A stretch of DNA of 64,000 nt from Streptomyces sp. HUAS YS2. GTDB taxonomy: Bacteria > Actinomycetota > Actinomycetes > Streptomycetales > Streptomycetaceae. The position numbers and the translations under genes were made by a program. This document shows, one piece after another, positions 40,226-49,397 of the stretch (positions within the stretch are counted from its first letter, which is position 1; every line of letters begins with the position of its first letter). The notes beneath the pieces were generated by a model. It worked only from the letters and a program-made list of their open reading frames with translations. It was not told where the DNA came from and did not search any database. The stretch covers positions 806,001 to 870,000 of the forward strand of contig NZ_CP137573.1 in NCBI RefSeq assembly GCF_033343995.1. The letters are read 5' to 3'.

Positions 40226-41446
40226 CTACCCGGCGTCGGGTCGCAGCGCGTGGGTACGGAGCGCCAGGAGGGCTTCGAAGCGGAAGCGCGGGTCGCCGAG
40301 GCGCTCGCCGAAGAGGGCGTCGAGCTGACGCAGCCGCTTGCGGGCGGTCTGGGGGTGGATGCCGAGGGCCCGGGCGACCTCGGGGGCGGTGCGGCCCCAG
40401 GACATCAGCAGGGCGTCGAGGGTCTCGGCCAGCCGGACGGCGCGGCCCTTCGGCAACCGGTCGAAGTCGGCGAGGATCCGGCGGCCGAGGAGCCGGCCGA
40501 TGTGCGCGCCGCGCACCAGGTGGAGTTCGGCGAGTTCGTCGTCGACGCGCAGGAACAGCTCGTCCCCGGCCGCCGTGCCCGGTCCGGACTCCGCGCGGCG
40601 CTCCAGGGCGAGCCGGGCGCACTGGAGGGACAGCCACGTCTCGTGGACGCCGACGACCGGTCCGACGACGGCGACGCGGCCCCGGGTCGCGGCCCGCACC
40701 CGGTCGAGCGGTCCGCCGTCGTCCGGTTCGGGGACGATCAGGATCGCGTCGTTGCCGCGGTGCGCGGTGAGCAGTCCGGCGTCCGCGCCGGGGACGTCGA
40801 GCCGGCCGGCCGCGCGTACGACGACGCAGGCGGCCGTGCGCGGCAGCGGCCAGTGGGCGCGTTCGGCGAGCACGGCGAGCGGCGGCGCCTGGTCCTGGGG
40901 TCGGGGCTGTTCGAGGAGCCGGTCCGTCAGGGCGCGGCGGGCCCGTTTCACCTCTCCCTCGGAGCGCAGCCGGGCCGCGAGGAAGCCCTTGACCGCCTCG
41001 TTGGACAGGGCGTTGATGTGGATGAGCACGGCCTCGTGGAGCGGGAGGACGATCTCGGGCGGGAGAGCGGCCTCCTGCACGATCTCGGCGTAGCGGCGGC
41101 TGCCGACGCGCGCGCCGACCCGGAAGGCGGCCTGGATGCCGTCGGTGGTGCGGCCGTTGAGGAACTCGATGCGGCCGAGCTGCCGGAAGTGCTGGAAGTG
41201 GTGTTCCTGCGGGCTGTCGGGGTTCTCGATGAGTTCGGCGAACTGGCGCAGGGCGCGCCGGATCGACTCGACGAGGTCCCGGCCGACGGCGGAGTCCGTG
41301 GGCCGCCGGTACGGGGCCACCTCGCCGCGGATCGCCTCGACCATCTCGGCGACGATCGTCTCGATCCGGGGGCGGATGAGCGTGGCGAGGACCGGGGGCA
41401 GCTCGTGCCAGGGCTGACGCGTGAACCTCTCGGCCGGTGACGCCAT
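40226..41446 (-). CDS. PucR/CdaR-type helix-turn-helix regulator
   Basis: 406 residues from ATG 41446. An N-terminal helical region (RsbRD-like, about 20-170, LPPVLATLIRPRIETIVAEMVEAIR) and a central GGDEF-like fold precede the C-terminal helix-turn-helix (RLAETLDALLMSWGRTAPEVARALGIHPQTARKRLRQLDAL). That is the PucR_2/CdaR ending. Such proteins activate purine, sugar-acid or other genes. It is divergent from the secreted lipase (258 bases between starts) and may control it; no operator stands out. Confidence 0.87.
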   Translation of the reverse strand: MASPAERFTRQPWHELPPVLATLIRPRIETIVAEMVEAIRGEVAPYRRPTDSAVGRDLVESIRRALRQFAELIENPDSPQEHHFQHFRQLGRIEFLNGRTTDGIQAAFRVGARVGSRRYAEIVQEAALPPEIVLPLHEAVLIHINALSNEAVKGFLAARLRSEGEVKRARRALTDRLLEQPRPQDQAPPLAVLAERAHWPLPRTAACVVVRAAGRLDVPGADAGLLTAHRGNDAILIVPEPDDGGPLDRVRAATRGRVAVVGPVVGVHETWLSLQCARLALERRAESGPGTAAGDELFLRVDDELAELHLVRGAHIGRLLGRRILADFDRLPKGRAVRLAETLDALLMSWGRTAPEVARALGIHPQTARKRLRQLDALFGERLGDPRFRFEALLALRTHALRPDAG

Positions 41447-41704
41447 GGCTGCGGGCTCCGTCTCGGTGGCGGCGGGCGGGGCCGGCGCGGAGGGCTGCGC
41501 AGGGTGAGGCGGCGCACCGGAAAGGTGTCACGCCCATGACATTTTCTCGGCCCCACCACCGCTCACCCTGTTACGGCTCTCGCACACGGCTCCAGTGTGG
41601 ACCAGACGTTACGCGCCGGTAGCTTCCCTGTCTCTCCCCTGTCACGAGGAACCGCGGGGCCGCCGGCGCACCCCCACGAGAGCACAGCCGGAGGAGTTCA
41701 CCTC

Positions 41705-42622
41705 ATGCGCAGCCTCAGGACCAGACTGACCTCGGCCCTCACCGGCCTCGCCGCCGCCGCGTGTCTCGGCCTCGCCGGCCCGGCCGCCCCCGCCCACGCC
41801 ACCACCGGGGCCGACCCGGTCGGCCCGCCGCAGGACGACTTCATGTCGGCCTTCGGGTACTCGGTGCTCCACCCGACCGCCGTCCCCACCGGCGCCGACG
41901 ACTGGAACTGCCGCCCCGGCACCGCGCATCCGCGCCCGGTCGTGCTGGTGCACGGCACCTTCGAGAACCGGTACGCCAACTGGGCCGGTCTCGCACCGAA
42001 GTTGAAGCGGGCGGGGTACTGCGTCTTCGCGCTCGACTACGGCGGCGCCACCGGACCGTTCGTCGGCACCGGCGACATCGCCGCCTCGGCCCGCGAGCTG
42101 GCGGCGTTCGTCGACCGTGTGCGGGCCGCCACCGGCGCGGCGAAGGTCGACCTGGTCGGCCACTCGCAGGGCGGCATGATGCCGCGCCACTACATCAAGT
42201 TCCTGGGCGGCTCCGCCGCGGTGGACAAGCTGGTCGCCGTGGCCCCGACCAACCACGGCACGTCGCTGTGGGGCATGGGCCTGCTCGCCCGGGCCTTCCC
42301 CGGCGGCGACGAACTCGTCGGCGCCACGTGCGCGGCGTGCAGCCAGCAGATCACCGGCTCGGACTTCGTCCAGCGGCTCAACGCGGGCTCCGAGACCCAC
42401 CCGGACGTCACGTACACGGTGATCACGACCTGGTACGACGAGGTCGTCACGCCGTACACGTCCGGCTATCTCTCGGTCGCTCCGAACGTCACCAACCAGA
42501 AGGTCCAGGACTTCTGCCCGCTGGAGTTCACCGAGCACCTCGGCATCAGCTACAACGACGTGGCCGACCGGCTGGTGTTCAACGCCCTCGACCCCGCCCA
42601 CGCCCAGCGCCCCTCCTGCTGA
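41705..42622 (+). CDS. Secreted alpha/beta-hydrolase lipase/esterase
   Basis: 305 residues from ATG 41705, with a Sec signal peptide (LTSALTGLAAAACLGLAGPAAPAHA). The nucleophile Ser154 is in LVGHSQGGMM, the oxyanion HG in VVLVHGTFENRYANW, and the acid and His lie in the second half (ITTWYDEVVTPY, EFTEHLGI). It fits the EstA/LipA family of extracellular Streptomyces lipases (lipase class 2). Cysteines in ATCAACSQ and near the C terminus suggest disulfides. Monocistronic. Confidence 0.9.
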   Translation: MRSLRTRLTSALTGLAAAACLGLAGPAAPAHATTGADPVGPPQDDFMSAFGYSVLHPTAVPTGADDWNCRPGTAHPRPVVLVHGTFENRYANWAGLAPKLKRAGYCVFALDYGGATGPFVGTGDIAASARELAAFVDRVRAATGAAKVDLVGHSQGGMMPRHYIKFLGGSAAVDKLVAVAPTNHGTSLWGMGLLARAFPGGDELVGATCAACSQQITGSDFVQRLNAGSETHPDVTYTVITTWYDEVVTPYTSGYLSVAPNVTNQKVQDFCPLEFTEHLGISYNDVADRLVFNALDPAHAQRPSC

Positions 42623-42636
42623 ACCGCCGGACCACC

Positions 42637-42673
42637 GCGACCCCCGGGCGACCGCCTTCGGTCCGGGGGCCGC
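42637..42673. terminator. Hairpin between convergent lipase and TetR genes
   Basis: GCGACCCCC (42637-42645) pairs with GGGGGCCGC (42665-42673), one mismatch, and GACCG with CGGTC around a CCTT loop. It begins 15 bases after the lipase stop and lies 17 bases past the TetR stop, so it can serve both. Confidence 0.6.
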
Positions 42674-42689
42674 GCCGCGTCCCTCGCCA

Positions 42690-43403
42690 TCAGGAGGACG
42701 GCGCGTGGGCGGCGATCGCGGTCAGCATCAGGTCCAGCGCGAAGTGGAAGTTGGCGTCGTCCTCCACCTCGGCGAGGTACGGCGCCGCCGCCGCGATGTG
42801 CGGGTGCGTGGCGGCGGGGACGGCCGCGTACGCGCCGGTCCAGGCGGACTCGTCGCCCGCGCGTGCGGCGGGGTCGAGGGAGGCGTACGTGGCGTCCATG
42901 CAGGACCAGGAGAGCATGAAGTCCACCAGGGCGCGGTAGTGCGGGACGGCCTGCTCGGGCGGGAATCCGGCGCGGGCGAGTGCCGCGAGGATCATCTCGA
43001 TCACCCGCATCTCGGCCGGGCGGCGGGTGATGCGCACGGTGGCGAGGACGGCGGCGCGCGGGTGCGAGAGGTAGACGGTGCGGACCCGCAGGAAGAGGCC
43101 GCGCAGCGTCTCCCGCCAGTCCTCGGCGGGCTCGAAGCCCTCCAGGCTCACTTCCAGGAGCCGGTCCGCCACGGCCAGCAGCAGATCGTCCTTGTTGCGG
43201 AAGTGCCGGTAGAGCGCGGTCGGGTCGGCGCCGAGGCGCGCCCCGATCCGGCGGAAGGTGAGCGCGTCCGCGCCGTCGGCGTCGAGCAGCTCGAGGCAGG
43301 CGTCGACGATCGACCGCGGACTGAGCGACGGCCGCGGCCTGCCCGGGCCGGCCGTCCTCTCCCCGGGCCGCGACGCGGCCTGTTTCCCCGTACGTGACGC
43401 CAC
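42690..43403 (-). CDS. TetR-family regulator
   Basis: 237 residues from GTG 43403 with GAGGGGAG upstream. The helix-turn-helix occupies about residues 28-75 (SPRSIVDACLELLDADGADA, FRRIGARLGADPTALYRHF). The C-terminal domain is TetR_C of the usual helical kind. It is divergent from the APC permease at 43577, and a long symmetric sequence lies between them (43484-43510), the expected operator. Confidence 0.88.
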   Translation of the reverse strand: MASRTGKQAASRPGERTAGPGRPRPSLSPRSIVDACLELLDADGADALTFRRIGARLGADPTALYRHFRNKDDLLLAVADRLLEVSLEGFEPAEDWRETLRGLFLRVRTVYLSHPRAAVLATVRITRRPAEMRVIEMILAALARAGFPPEQAVPHYRALVDFMLSWSCMDATYASLDPAARAGDESAWTGAYAAVPAATHPHIAAAAPYLAEVEDDANFHFALDLMLTAIAAHAPSS

Positions 43404-43483
43404 CCGCGCACTCCCCTCGCTCCGGTCGGCCCCATTGTGCCGCCGCCGGTTCCGGCTCGGAACGCCCTGCCACGATCCCCCCG

Positions 43484-43510
43484 GTCAACGAAGTTGTCAA
43501 CGCTGTTGAC
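43484..43510. promoter_or_regulatory. 27-bp nested inverted repeat, probable TetR operator
   Basis: GTCAAC (43484-43489), a central GTTGTCAAC (43493-43501) and GTTGAC (43505-43510) are arranged symmetrically with three-base gaps. The right arm includes TTGACT, a possible -35 box for the permease. It lies between the divergent TetR and APC permease genes. Confidence 0.75.
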
Positions 43511-43576
43511 TCAAGGCCGGGGATGCTGGCACGCTGCCGCCACCTCCCCCTCCCCGCAGAGCCGCGAAGGAGCCCC

Positions 43577-45061
43577 ATGACCAGCGCCGACACCGCACCC
43601 GACCCCGCCGTCGCCGAGCCGTCGCCCGGCCGGGACGCCGAGCTGCCGAAGGTCCTCGGCGTCCGCGAGGGCGTCGTGCTCTCGCTGTCCAACATCAGCC
43701 CGACCTTCAGCATCGGCGTGGGCCTGGGCGTCATCGGTGCCTCCGTCGGCGTCGGCATCCCGGCCGCGTTCCTGCTCGGCCTGCTGCCGATCCTCGGCAT
43801 CGCGCTCGCGTACACGAAGCTGAACCAGCGCGAGGCCAACTGCGGCACCGCGTACGTGTGGATCGGCCGGGCCGTCGGGCCGCTCCCGGGCTACCTGAGC
43901 GGCTGGGTCACCGTCGTCACCCAGGTGCTGTTCCTGTCGTACGCCGTCCCGCTCATGGGCCAGTACACGCTCCTCACGGCGGACTCCGCGGGCCTGCACC
44001 AGGTGGCCGGCATACGGACGGCCGACGCGCCCGTCGCGGTGTCGCTGGCCGTCGGTCTGCTGCTGCTCGCCGGGCTCACCGGACTCGCGGTGCTCGGCAT
44101 CGACGTCGCGGCCCGCTTCCAGACCGTCCTGATCGTGGCCGAGTTCGTCGTGCTGCTCGCCGTGTGCGCGTGGGCCGTGGCGGCCGGTGACGCGGCGCCG
44201 TTCGACCTGAGCTGGTTCTCCCCCACCGTGTTCTCCTCGCCCTCGGTGCTGGCCACGGGCGTCCTGCTGGCCGTGTTCATGTACTGGGGCTGGGAGACCG
44301 CGTTCTCGGTGACCGAGGAGAACGCCGACGCGCGCACCTCCGCCCGGGCCGGCATGTGGTCGCTCGCCGCGGTCGCCGGCCTGTTCCTCTTCGCCGCGGT
44401 GGCGTTCCAGCGCGCCCTCACCCCCGAGGAGCTGGTCGCCAACGGCGAGCAGGGCCTGCCGTTCCTCGGGCAGCTGGCCGCGGGCGGTTTCGGGCGGGCG
44501 ATGACGACCGTCGTCCTGCTCTGCTCGATCGTCGCGTGCGTGCAGTCCGTGCTGATCGGCTCCGCGCGGCAGACCCTGGCGATGAGCCGCGACGGCGTGC
44601 TCGGCCCCGGCTGGGCCGCGCTGCACTCCCGTCGGCGCACCCCGCACCTGTCGACGCTGCGGATCGCCGCGCTCTCGGCGGTGCTCGCCCTGCTGTCGTC
44701 CGGTCTGGGCAGCCTGCAGGACATCATCGTCGGCGCGGTCACCTCGGTGGGCATCCTGATCTCGCTGTACTACGCCTTCGCGGCGCTGGCCTGCGCGCTC
44801 ACCTTCGCCGGCGAGGCGCGGCGCGACCTGCGGCTGTTCGTGGTCACGGTTGCGGTGCCGACGCTGTGCGGTCTGGCCCTGCTCGGCCTCGGCTGCTACA
44901 TGGTGTACAGCCTGTGGACCTCGTCCGACTCCTTCGCCTTCGCCGCCGACAACGGCCGCTTCCTGACGCTCGTGCCCGCCGTCATCCTCGTCACCGGTGT
45001 ACCGGCCGCGCTGTGGGCCAAGTACGGCCGGCGGGCACCGTACTTCGACCGCACCCGTTAG
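43577..45061 (+). CDS. APC-superfamily amino acid/amine permease
   Basis: 494 residues from ATG 43577. About twelve hydrophobic helices. The first carries LSLSNISPTFSIGVGLGVIG, similar to the unwound substrate-binding helix of APC transporters, and FMYWGWETAFSVTEE marks helix 6. It takes up an amino acid, amine or related compound with H+ or Na+. The amidohydrolase gene follows 42 bases later, so the pair likely imports and hydrolyses one substrate. Confidence 0.88.
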   Translation: MTSADTAPDPAVAEPSPGRDAELPKVLGVREGVVLSLSNISPTFSIGVGLGVIGASVGVGIPAAFLLGLLPILGIALAYTKLNQREANCGTAYVWIGRAVGPLPGYLSGWVTVVTQVLFLSYAVPLMGQYTLLTADSAGLHQVAGIRTADAPVAVSLAVGLLLLAGLTGLAVLGIDVAARFQTVLIVAEFVVLLAVCAWAVAAGDAAPFDLSWFSPTVFSSPSVLATGVLLAVFMYWGWETAFSVTEENADARTSARAGMWSLAAVAGLFLFAAVAFQRALTPEELVANGEQGLPFLGQLAAGGFGRAMTTVVLLCSIVACVQSVLIGSARQTLAMSRDGVLGPGWAALHSRRRTPHLSTLRIAALSAVLALLSSGLGSLQDIIVGAVTSVGILISLYYAFAALACALTFAGEARRDLRLFVVTVAVPTLCGLALLGLGCYMVYSLWTSSDSFAFAADNGRFLTLVPAVILVTGVPAALWAKYGRRAPYFDRTR

Positions 45062-45103
45062 CAGTTCACGCCCCGCACCCGACCTTTCGAGGAGTCACAC
45101 CTG

Positions 45104-46738
45104 ATGCGCCCCGCAGATCTCGTCTTCGTCGCCGGCTCCGTGCTCACCATGGACCCCGAACGCCCGCGTGCCACGGCGCTCGCGGTGACCGGGGAACGGA
45201 TCACCGCCGTCGGCGGCGACGACGAGGTGCGCGCCCTGGCCGGACCGGACACGGTCGTGGTCGACCTGGCCGGCCGGGCGCTGCTGCCCGGATTCCAGGA
45301 CGCCCACGTCCACGCCGTGTTCGGCGGCCTGGAGCTGGGGGCCTGCGACCTGACCGAGACGACGGACCTCGACGAGTACCGGCGGCGGATCACCGCCTAC
45401 GCGGCCGAGCACCCGGAGCGGCCGTGGATCACCGGCGGCGGCTGGTCGATGGAGAGCTTCCCCGGTGGCCTGCCGACCCGTCAGATGCTCGACGAGCTGG
45501 TGCCGGACCGGCCGGTGCTGCTGGTCAACCGCGACCACCACGGCGCATGGGTGAACACCCGGGCCCTGGAACTGGCCGGGGTGACCGCGGCGACGCCCGA
45601 CCCGGCGGACGGGCGGATCGAGCGCGAGCCGGACGGCACGCCGTCGGGCATGCTCCAGGAGGGGGCCGTCGAGCTGGTCGGCGGGGCGGCGCCCCGGCCG
45701 ACCGAGGAGGACCTCGTCGAGGGCCTGCTGCGGGCGCAGGCGCTGCTCCACTCGTACGGGATCACCGCCTGGCAGGACGCCCTGCTCGGCTCGTACGGCG
45801 GCCACCCCGACGTCTCCGCCGCCTACCTCGCGGCGGCCGAACGCGGCCTGCTGACCGCCCGGGTCAACGGCTCCCTGTGGTGGGACCGGGACGCGGGCGC
45901 CGAGCAGATCCCGGGGCTCGTCGCGCGCCGCGAGGCGCTGCGCCACGGCCGGTTCCGCGCGGACACCGTGAAGATCATGCAGGACGGCATCGCCGAGAAC
46001 GGCACGGCGGCGATGACCGCCCCGTACAAGGACGCCTGCGGCTGCGCCACCGCCAACGCCGGGCTGAGCTTCGTCGATCCCGCGGCGCTGCGCGGGTACG
46101 TCACCGCGCTCGACGCGCTCGGTTTCCAGGTGCACTTCCACGCGCTGGGCGACCGCGCGGTGCGGGAGGCGCTGGACGCGGTCGAGGCCGCGCGGGACGC
46201 CAACGGGCCGCGCGGCAACCGGCACCACCTCGCCCACCTCCAGGTCGTGCACCCGGCGGACGTGCCGCGCTTCGCACCGCTGGAGGCGGTCGCCAACCTG
46301 CAGCCGCTGTGGGCGGCGCACGAACCGCAGCTCGACGAGCTGACCACGCCGTTCCTCGGCGAGGGCCTCGCCGACCGCCAGTACCCCTTCGGCGACCTGC
46401 ACCGGGCCGGCGCGCCGCTGGCCGCGGGCAGCGACTGGCCGGTGAGCTCCGCGAACCCGCTGGAGGGCATCCACGTCGCGGTGAACCGGATCGTGCCCGA
46501 CGGCGACCTGCCCGCGTTCCTCCCGGAGCAGCGCCTCGCCCTGGACACCGCGCTCGCCGCGTACACCTCGGGCTCGGCGTACGTGAACGGCCTCGACGAC
46601 ACGGGCGTGCTGCGCCCGGGCCTGCTCGCGGACGTGATCGTCCTGGACCGCGACCCGGCGGCGGTGCCGTCCTCGGACCTCGCCGCGCTGCGGGTCGAGG
46701 CGACGTACGTCGGCGGGGAGCGCGTCTTCGGCGCCTGA
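45104..46738 (+). CDS. Amidohydrolase family 3 (YtcJ-like) metal-dependent hydrolase
   Basis: 544 residues from ATG 45104. The metal site begins with LLPGFQDAHVHAVFGG (His-x-His), and HFHALGDRAVREALD, HHLAHLQVVHPADV and AAGSDWPVSSANPLEG supply the later His and Asp ligands. The N- and C-terminal beta-sandwich segments (LVFVAGSVLTMD, DVIVLDRDPAAV) frame the barrel. YtcJ/NfdA relatives hydrolyse N-substituted formamides or other amides; the real substrate here is unknown. Cotranscribed with the permease. Confidence 0.88.
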   Translation: MRPADLVFVAGSVLTMDPERPRATALAVTGERITAVGGDDEVRALAGPDTVVVDLAGRALLPGFQDAHVHAVFGGLELGACDLTETTDLDEYRRRITAYAAEHPERPWITGGGWSMESFPGGLPTRQMLDELVPDRPVLLVNRDHHGAWVNTRALELAGVTAATPDPADGRIEREPDGTPSGMLQEGAVELVGGAAPRPTEEDLVEGLLRAQALLHSYGITAWQDALLGSYGGHPDVSAAYLAAAERGLLTARVNGSLWWDRDAGAEQIPGLVARREALRHGRFRADTVKIMQDGIAENGTAAMTAPYKDACGCATANAGLSFVDPAALRGYVTALDALGFQVHFHALGDRAVREALDAVEAARDANGPRGNRHHLAHLQVVHPADVPRFAPLEAVANLQPLWAAHEPQLDELTTPFLGEGLADRQYPFGDLHRAGAPLAAGSDWPVSSANPLEGIHVAVNRIVPDGDLPAFLPEQRLALDTALAAYTSGSAYVNGLDDTGVLRPGLLADVIVLDRDPAAVPSSDLAALRVEATYVGGERVFGA

Positions 46739-46765
46739 CCCGCCGGCGAGGGCGGATCAGGCGGT

Positions 46766-46802
46766 GCGTCAGGCCGTGGGCACGGGGCCCGCGGCCTGAC
46801 GC
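46766..46802. terminator. Hairpin overlapping the end of the reductase gene
   Basis: GCGTCAGGCCG (46766-46776) pairs perfectly with CGGCCTGACGC (46792-46802) over a 15-base loop. The right arm lies in the last codons of the reductase gene, whose stop is at 46769, and the element begins 28 bases past the amidohydrolase stop. It can end transcripts from both sides. Confidence 0.55.
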
Positions 46803-47938
46803 GCGAGTTCACGGCGGGCGCGGGTGAACGGGCGGGGGCGGTCGACCGCGAGGAGGGCGGTGGTGGTCCCGCCGCGCTCGTAGCGACAGAGGAAGCTGCC
46901 CTCCTCCAGCGAGCCCTCGACGATCCGGAGGGTGTCGCCGTCGCGGCGGCGGCCGGCGAACTGGATGCGTGCCCCGTACTGGTCGGACCAGAAGTACGGT
47001 GCGGGGCGCACGTGTTCGACGGTGCGGCCGGCGAGCAGGTTGCGGACGGCGACGGCGGGCTGTTCGGTCGCGCTGGTCCAGTGCTCGTGCCGGACGCCGC
47101 CCACCCGCGCGACATCACCCACGGCCACGACCTGCGGGAGGGTCGTGGCGCAGCCGTCGTCGCAGAGCACGCCGTCGTTCACGAGGAGCGTGGAGCCCGC
47201 CAGCCAGCCGGTGCGCGGGACGGCCCCGATGCCGACCACGACCACGTCGGCGGGGAGCACCCGGCCGTCGGCCAGTTCGACCGCGGTGACGGCGGCGCGG
47301 CCGTGCAGGCCCGCCACGCCGACGCCGGTGATCAGCGCGGCGCCGGCCCGGCCGTGCAGCGAGGCGCAGAACCCGGCCATCTCCGGGCCGAGTTGGGGCA
47401 CGAGGGGCAACGGGGCGGCCTCGACGACGGTGACCTCGTGGCCGAGGCCTACGCAGGACGACGCGGTCTCTGCGCCGATGAACCCGCCCCCGATGACGAC
47501 GACCCGGCGGGCGGGCCCGCCGAGCGCGGCCCGCAGGGCGCGCGCGTCGTCCAGGGTGCGCAGGGTGTGGACGCCGGCCAGGCCCTCGGTGCCGGGCAGG
47601 GTGCGGGCCCGGGCGCCGGTGGCGAGGACGATGCCGTCCGTGGCGACGGTGCGCCCGTCGTCCAGGAGGAGGGTGCGGCCGCGTGCGTCGAGCCCCCGGG
47701 CGCGGGTTCCCAGCAGCCACTCCGCGGCGAGTTCCGTCTCCTCCTCGGCGTCGGCGAGGGCGAGGTCCGCCTCGGTCGTGGCGCCGGTGAGGAAGTCCTT
47801 CGACAACGGCGGCCGGTCGTAGGGCCGGTGGGGCTCGTCGCCCACGATCACCAGGCGTCCGTCGAAGCCCTGGGCGCGCAGCGCGCGGGCCGCGTACAGC
47901 CCGGCGAGAGAGGCACCGACCACGGTGACGGTCCTCAT
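46769..47938 (-). CDS. NAD(P)H:ferredoxin reductase (Rieske oxygenase partner)
   Basis: 389 residues from ATG 47938, joined to the ferredoxin gene by an ATGA overlap. FAD fold VTVVGASLAGLYAARALR, RPYDRPPLSKDFL, NAD fold VVVIGGGFIGAETASS, and late VVAVGDVARVGG with EHWTSATEQ are the marks of BphA4/putidaredoxin-reductase enzymes. It takes electrons from NAD(P)H to the Rieske ferredoxin encoded just upstream, which would feed the oxygenase at 54193. The reductase arm is separated from the oxygenase by the IclR gene. Confidence 0.92.
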   Translation of the reverse strand: MRTVTVVGASLAGLYAARALRAQGFDGRLVIVGDEPHRPYDRPPLSKDFLTGATTEADLALADAEEETELAAEWLLGTRARGLDARGRTLLLDDGRTVATDGIVLATGARARTLPGTEGLAGVHTLRTLDDARALRAALGGPARRVVVIGGGFIGAETASSCVGLGHEVTVVEAAPLPLVPQLGPEMAGFCASLHGRAGAALITGVGVAGLHGRAAVTAVELADGRVLPADVVVVGIGAVPRTGWLAGSTLLVNDGVLCDDGCATTLPQVVAVGDVARVGGVRHEHWTSATEQPAVAVRNLLAGRTVEHVRPAPYFWSDQYGARIQFAGRRRDGDTLRIVEGSLEEGSFLCRYERGGTTTALLAVDRPRPFTRARRELARQAAGPVPTA

Positions 47939-48255
47939 GCAGCGCTCCCTTCCTGTGCGGCGGGACGGACGTGGACGACGCCGTCGATCACGGCCACCTC
48001 GTGGGTGCGGACGGGGCGGCGGGCGGGCAGACAGGTCGGCTCCCCGGTACGAATGTCGAATGAGGCGGCGTGCAGCGGGCATTCGACCAGACAGCCTTCC
48101 AGCCAGCCCTCGGAGAGCGAGGCGTCCTGGTGGCTGCACGTGTCGTCGATGGCGTACAGGGCGCCGTCGGCGTTGAACACCGCGATGGGCGGGCTGGTGT
48201 CGATGCGGACGGATTCGCCCGCAGGGAGGTCTTCAAGGCGGCAGACGGGAATCAC
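47935..48255 (-). CDS. Rieske-type [2Fe-2S] ferredoxin
   Basis: 106 residues from GTG 48255 (GAGGGGGG upstream). The Rieske ligands are CSH in DDTCSHQDASL and CPLH in VECPLHAASFD. Its size and lack of a catalytic domain place it with ferredoxin components of three-part oxygenases (BphA3/HcaC-like). It carries electrons from the coupled reductase to a terminal oxygenase, most plausibly the glycine-betaine-demethylase-like protein in the divergent operon. Confidence 0.92.
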   Translation of the reverse strand: MIPVCRLEDLPAGESVRIDTSPPIAVFNADGALYAIDDTCSHQDASLSEGWLEGCLVECPLHAASFDIRTGEPTCLPARRPVRTHEVAVIDGVVHVRPAAQEGSAA

Positions 48256-48292
48256 GGGCCCCCCTCGGTCCAGGACTCTTCGGTAACATGGC

Positions 48293-48328
48293 GTTGCGTA
48301 TCGCGCATGAGGGAGCGCTATGCGCAAC
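48293..48328. promoter_or_regulatory. IclR-type inverted repeat between ferredoxin and regulator genes
   Basis: GTTGCGTATCGCGC (48293-48306) faces GCGCTATGCGCAAC (48315-48328), 12 of 14 bases symmetric, eight bases apart. GTTGCGC-type arms are usual for IclR operators. It lies in the 155-base divergent gap, so it could govern both the regulator and the ferredoxin-reductase pair. Confidence 0.75.
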
Positions 48329-48410
48329 AGAATCCGGGCGGCCGCCCATCGCGTCAAGGGCTTCCCGCAGATACCCGCCCGACACCCCGCACGACGGCGA
48401 GAGTTGAGCT

Positions 48411-49265
48411 ATGACCCGCGACCAGTCAGAGGCAGGCGGCACGCCGGCCACGAAGTCCCCCCGCGCGACGGACCCGGCCGACGAGACGCACGAGAGAGCC
48501 TCCAAGGGGGGCGCCGGGGCGATCCAGTCCGTGGACCGCGCGGTCAGCGTCCTCGAGATCCTCGCGCGGCTCGGCGAGGCCGGGGTGACCGAGATCGCGG
48601 ACGAGCTGGAGGTGCACAAGTCCACCGCGTTCCGGCTGCTCGGCGTCCTGGAGAACCGCGGCCTGGTCTCCCAGGCCCAGGACCGCGGCAAGTACTTCCT
48701 GGGCGCCGGCGTGCTGCGGCTGGCCGGCGCGGCGGCGGTGCGCCTGGACATCTCGCAGGAGGGCGTCCCGGTGTGCCGGGAACTCGCCGACGAACTGGGC
48801 GAGACCGTCAACATCGCCGTCCTGGACGACAACGCCGCGGTCAACATCATGCAGGCCAGGGGCTCCGCCTCGGTCACCGCACAGAACTGGCTGGGCCGCC
48901 GCACCCCGCTGCACGCGACCTCCAGCGGCAAGGTGCTGCTCGCGCATCTGCCGATGACCCTGCGGGAGGGGCTGCTCGCCCGCGCGCTGCCGCGGTTCAC
49001 CGAGCACACCGTGACGAGCGCGGGCATGCTGCGCGCGGAGCTGGACGCCACCTGCGCGCAGGGCTTCGCGATCGCGGCGGAGGAGCTGGAGCTCGGTCTG
49101 CACGCGGTGGCCGCGCCGGTCCGCGCGCACGACGGCCGGGTGATCGGGGCGCTCAGCGTGTCCGGGCCGGCGTACCGGCTGGAGCGGGACCGCCTGCCGG
49201 AGCTGGCCGCGCGCACCGTGGTCGCGGCCAACGAGCTGTCCCGGCGCATGGGTTACGGCTTCTGA
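48411..49265 (+). CDS. IclR-family regulator of the choline/betaine locus
   Basis: 284 residues from ATG 48411. After a 35-residue polar tail, the winged helix is SVDRAVSVLEILARLGEAGV, TEIADELEVHKSTAFRLLGVLE, GLVSQAQDRGKYFLG. The ligand domain follows with TPLHATSSGKVLLAHL and GFAIAAEELELGLHAVAAPV. IclR proteins bind small acids and act as repressors or activators. Matching half-sites upstream of both neighbouring transcription units support local control of the demethylation genes. Confidence 0.9.
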   Translation: MTRDQSEAGGTPATKSPRATDPADETHERASKGGAGAIQSVDRAVSVLEILARLGEAGVTEIADELEVHKSTAFRLLGVLENRGLVSQAQDRGKYFLGAGVLRLAGAAAVRLDISQEGVPVCRELADELGETVNIAVLDDNAAVNIMQARGSASVTAQNWLGRRTPLHATSSGKVLLAHLPMTLREGLLARALPRFTEHTVTSAGMLRAELDATCAQGFAIAAEELELGLHAVAAPVRAHDGRVIGALSVSGPAYRLERDRLPELAARTVVAANELSRRMGYGF

Positions 49266-49298
49266 CCGCTGCCGCGGCACAGAGTCCGCACGGCGCCC

Positions 49299-49340
49299 AC
49301 GACGACGCGGGGCCGGGGAGACCCGGCCCCGCGTCGTCGT
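49299..49340 (+). terminator. Perfect 19-bp hairpin with GAGA loop after the IclR gene
   Basis: The arms 49299-49317 (ACGACGACGCGGGGCCGGG) and 49322-49340 are exact reverse complements, joined by GAGA. It sits 33 bases beyond the IclR stop and insulates the next operon. Confidence 0.88.
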
Positions 49341-49397
49341 GTGTCCGGGGTGTTTCGACGGCCCCGGCGGGTTTTGCCGCCCGTTAACTCCGCCCTC

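Noticed and set aside
36849..41537. A 1562-codon open frame on the minus strand, and many other long frames opposite real genes
   Set aside because: They are Arg/Pro/Gly-rich shadows of high-GC coding sequence with no domains, lying opposite well-recognised lipid kinase, PAP2 and PP2C genes.
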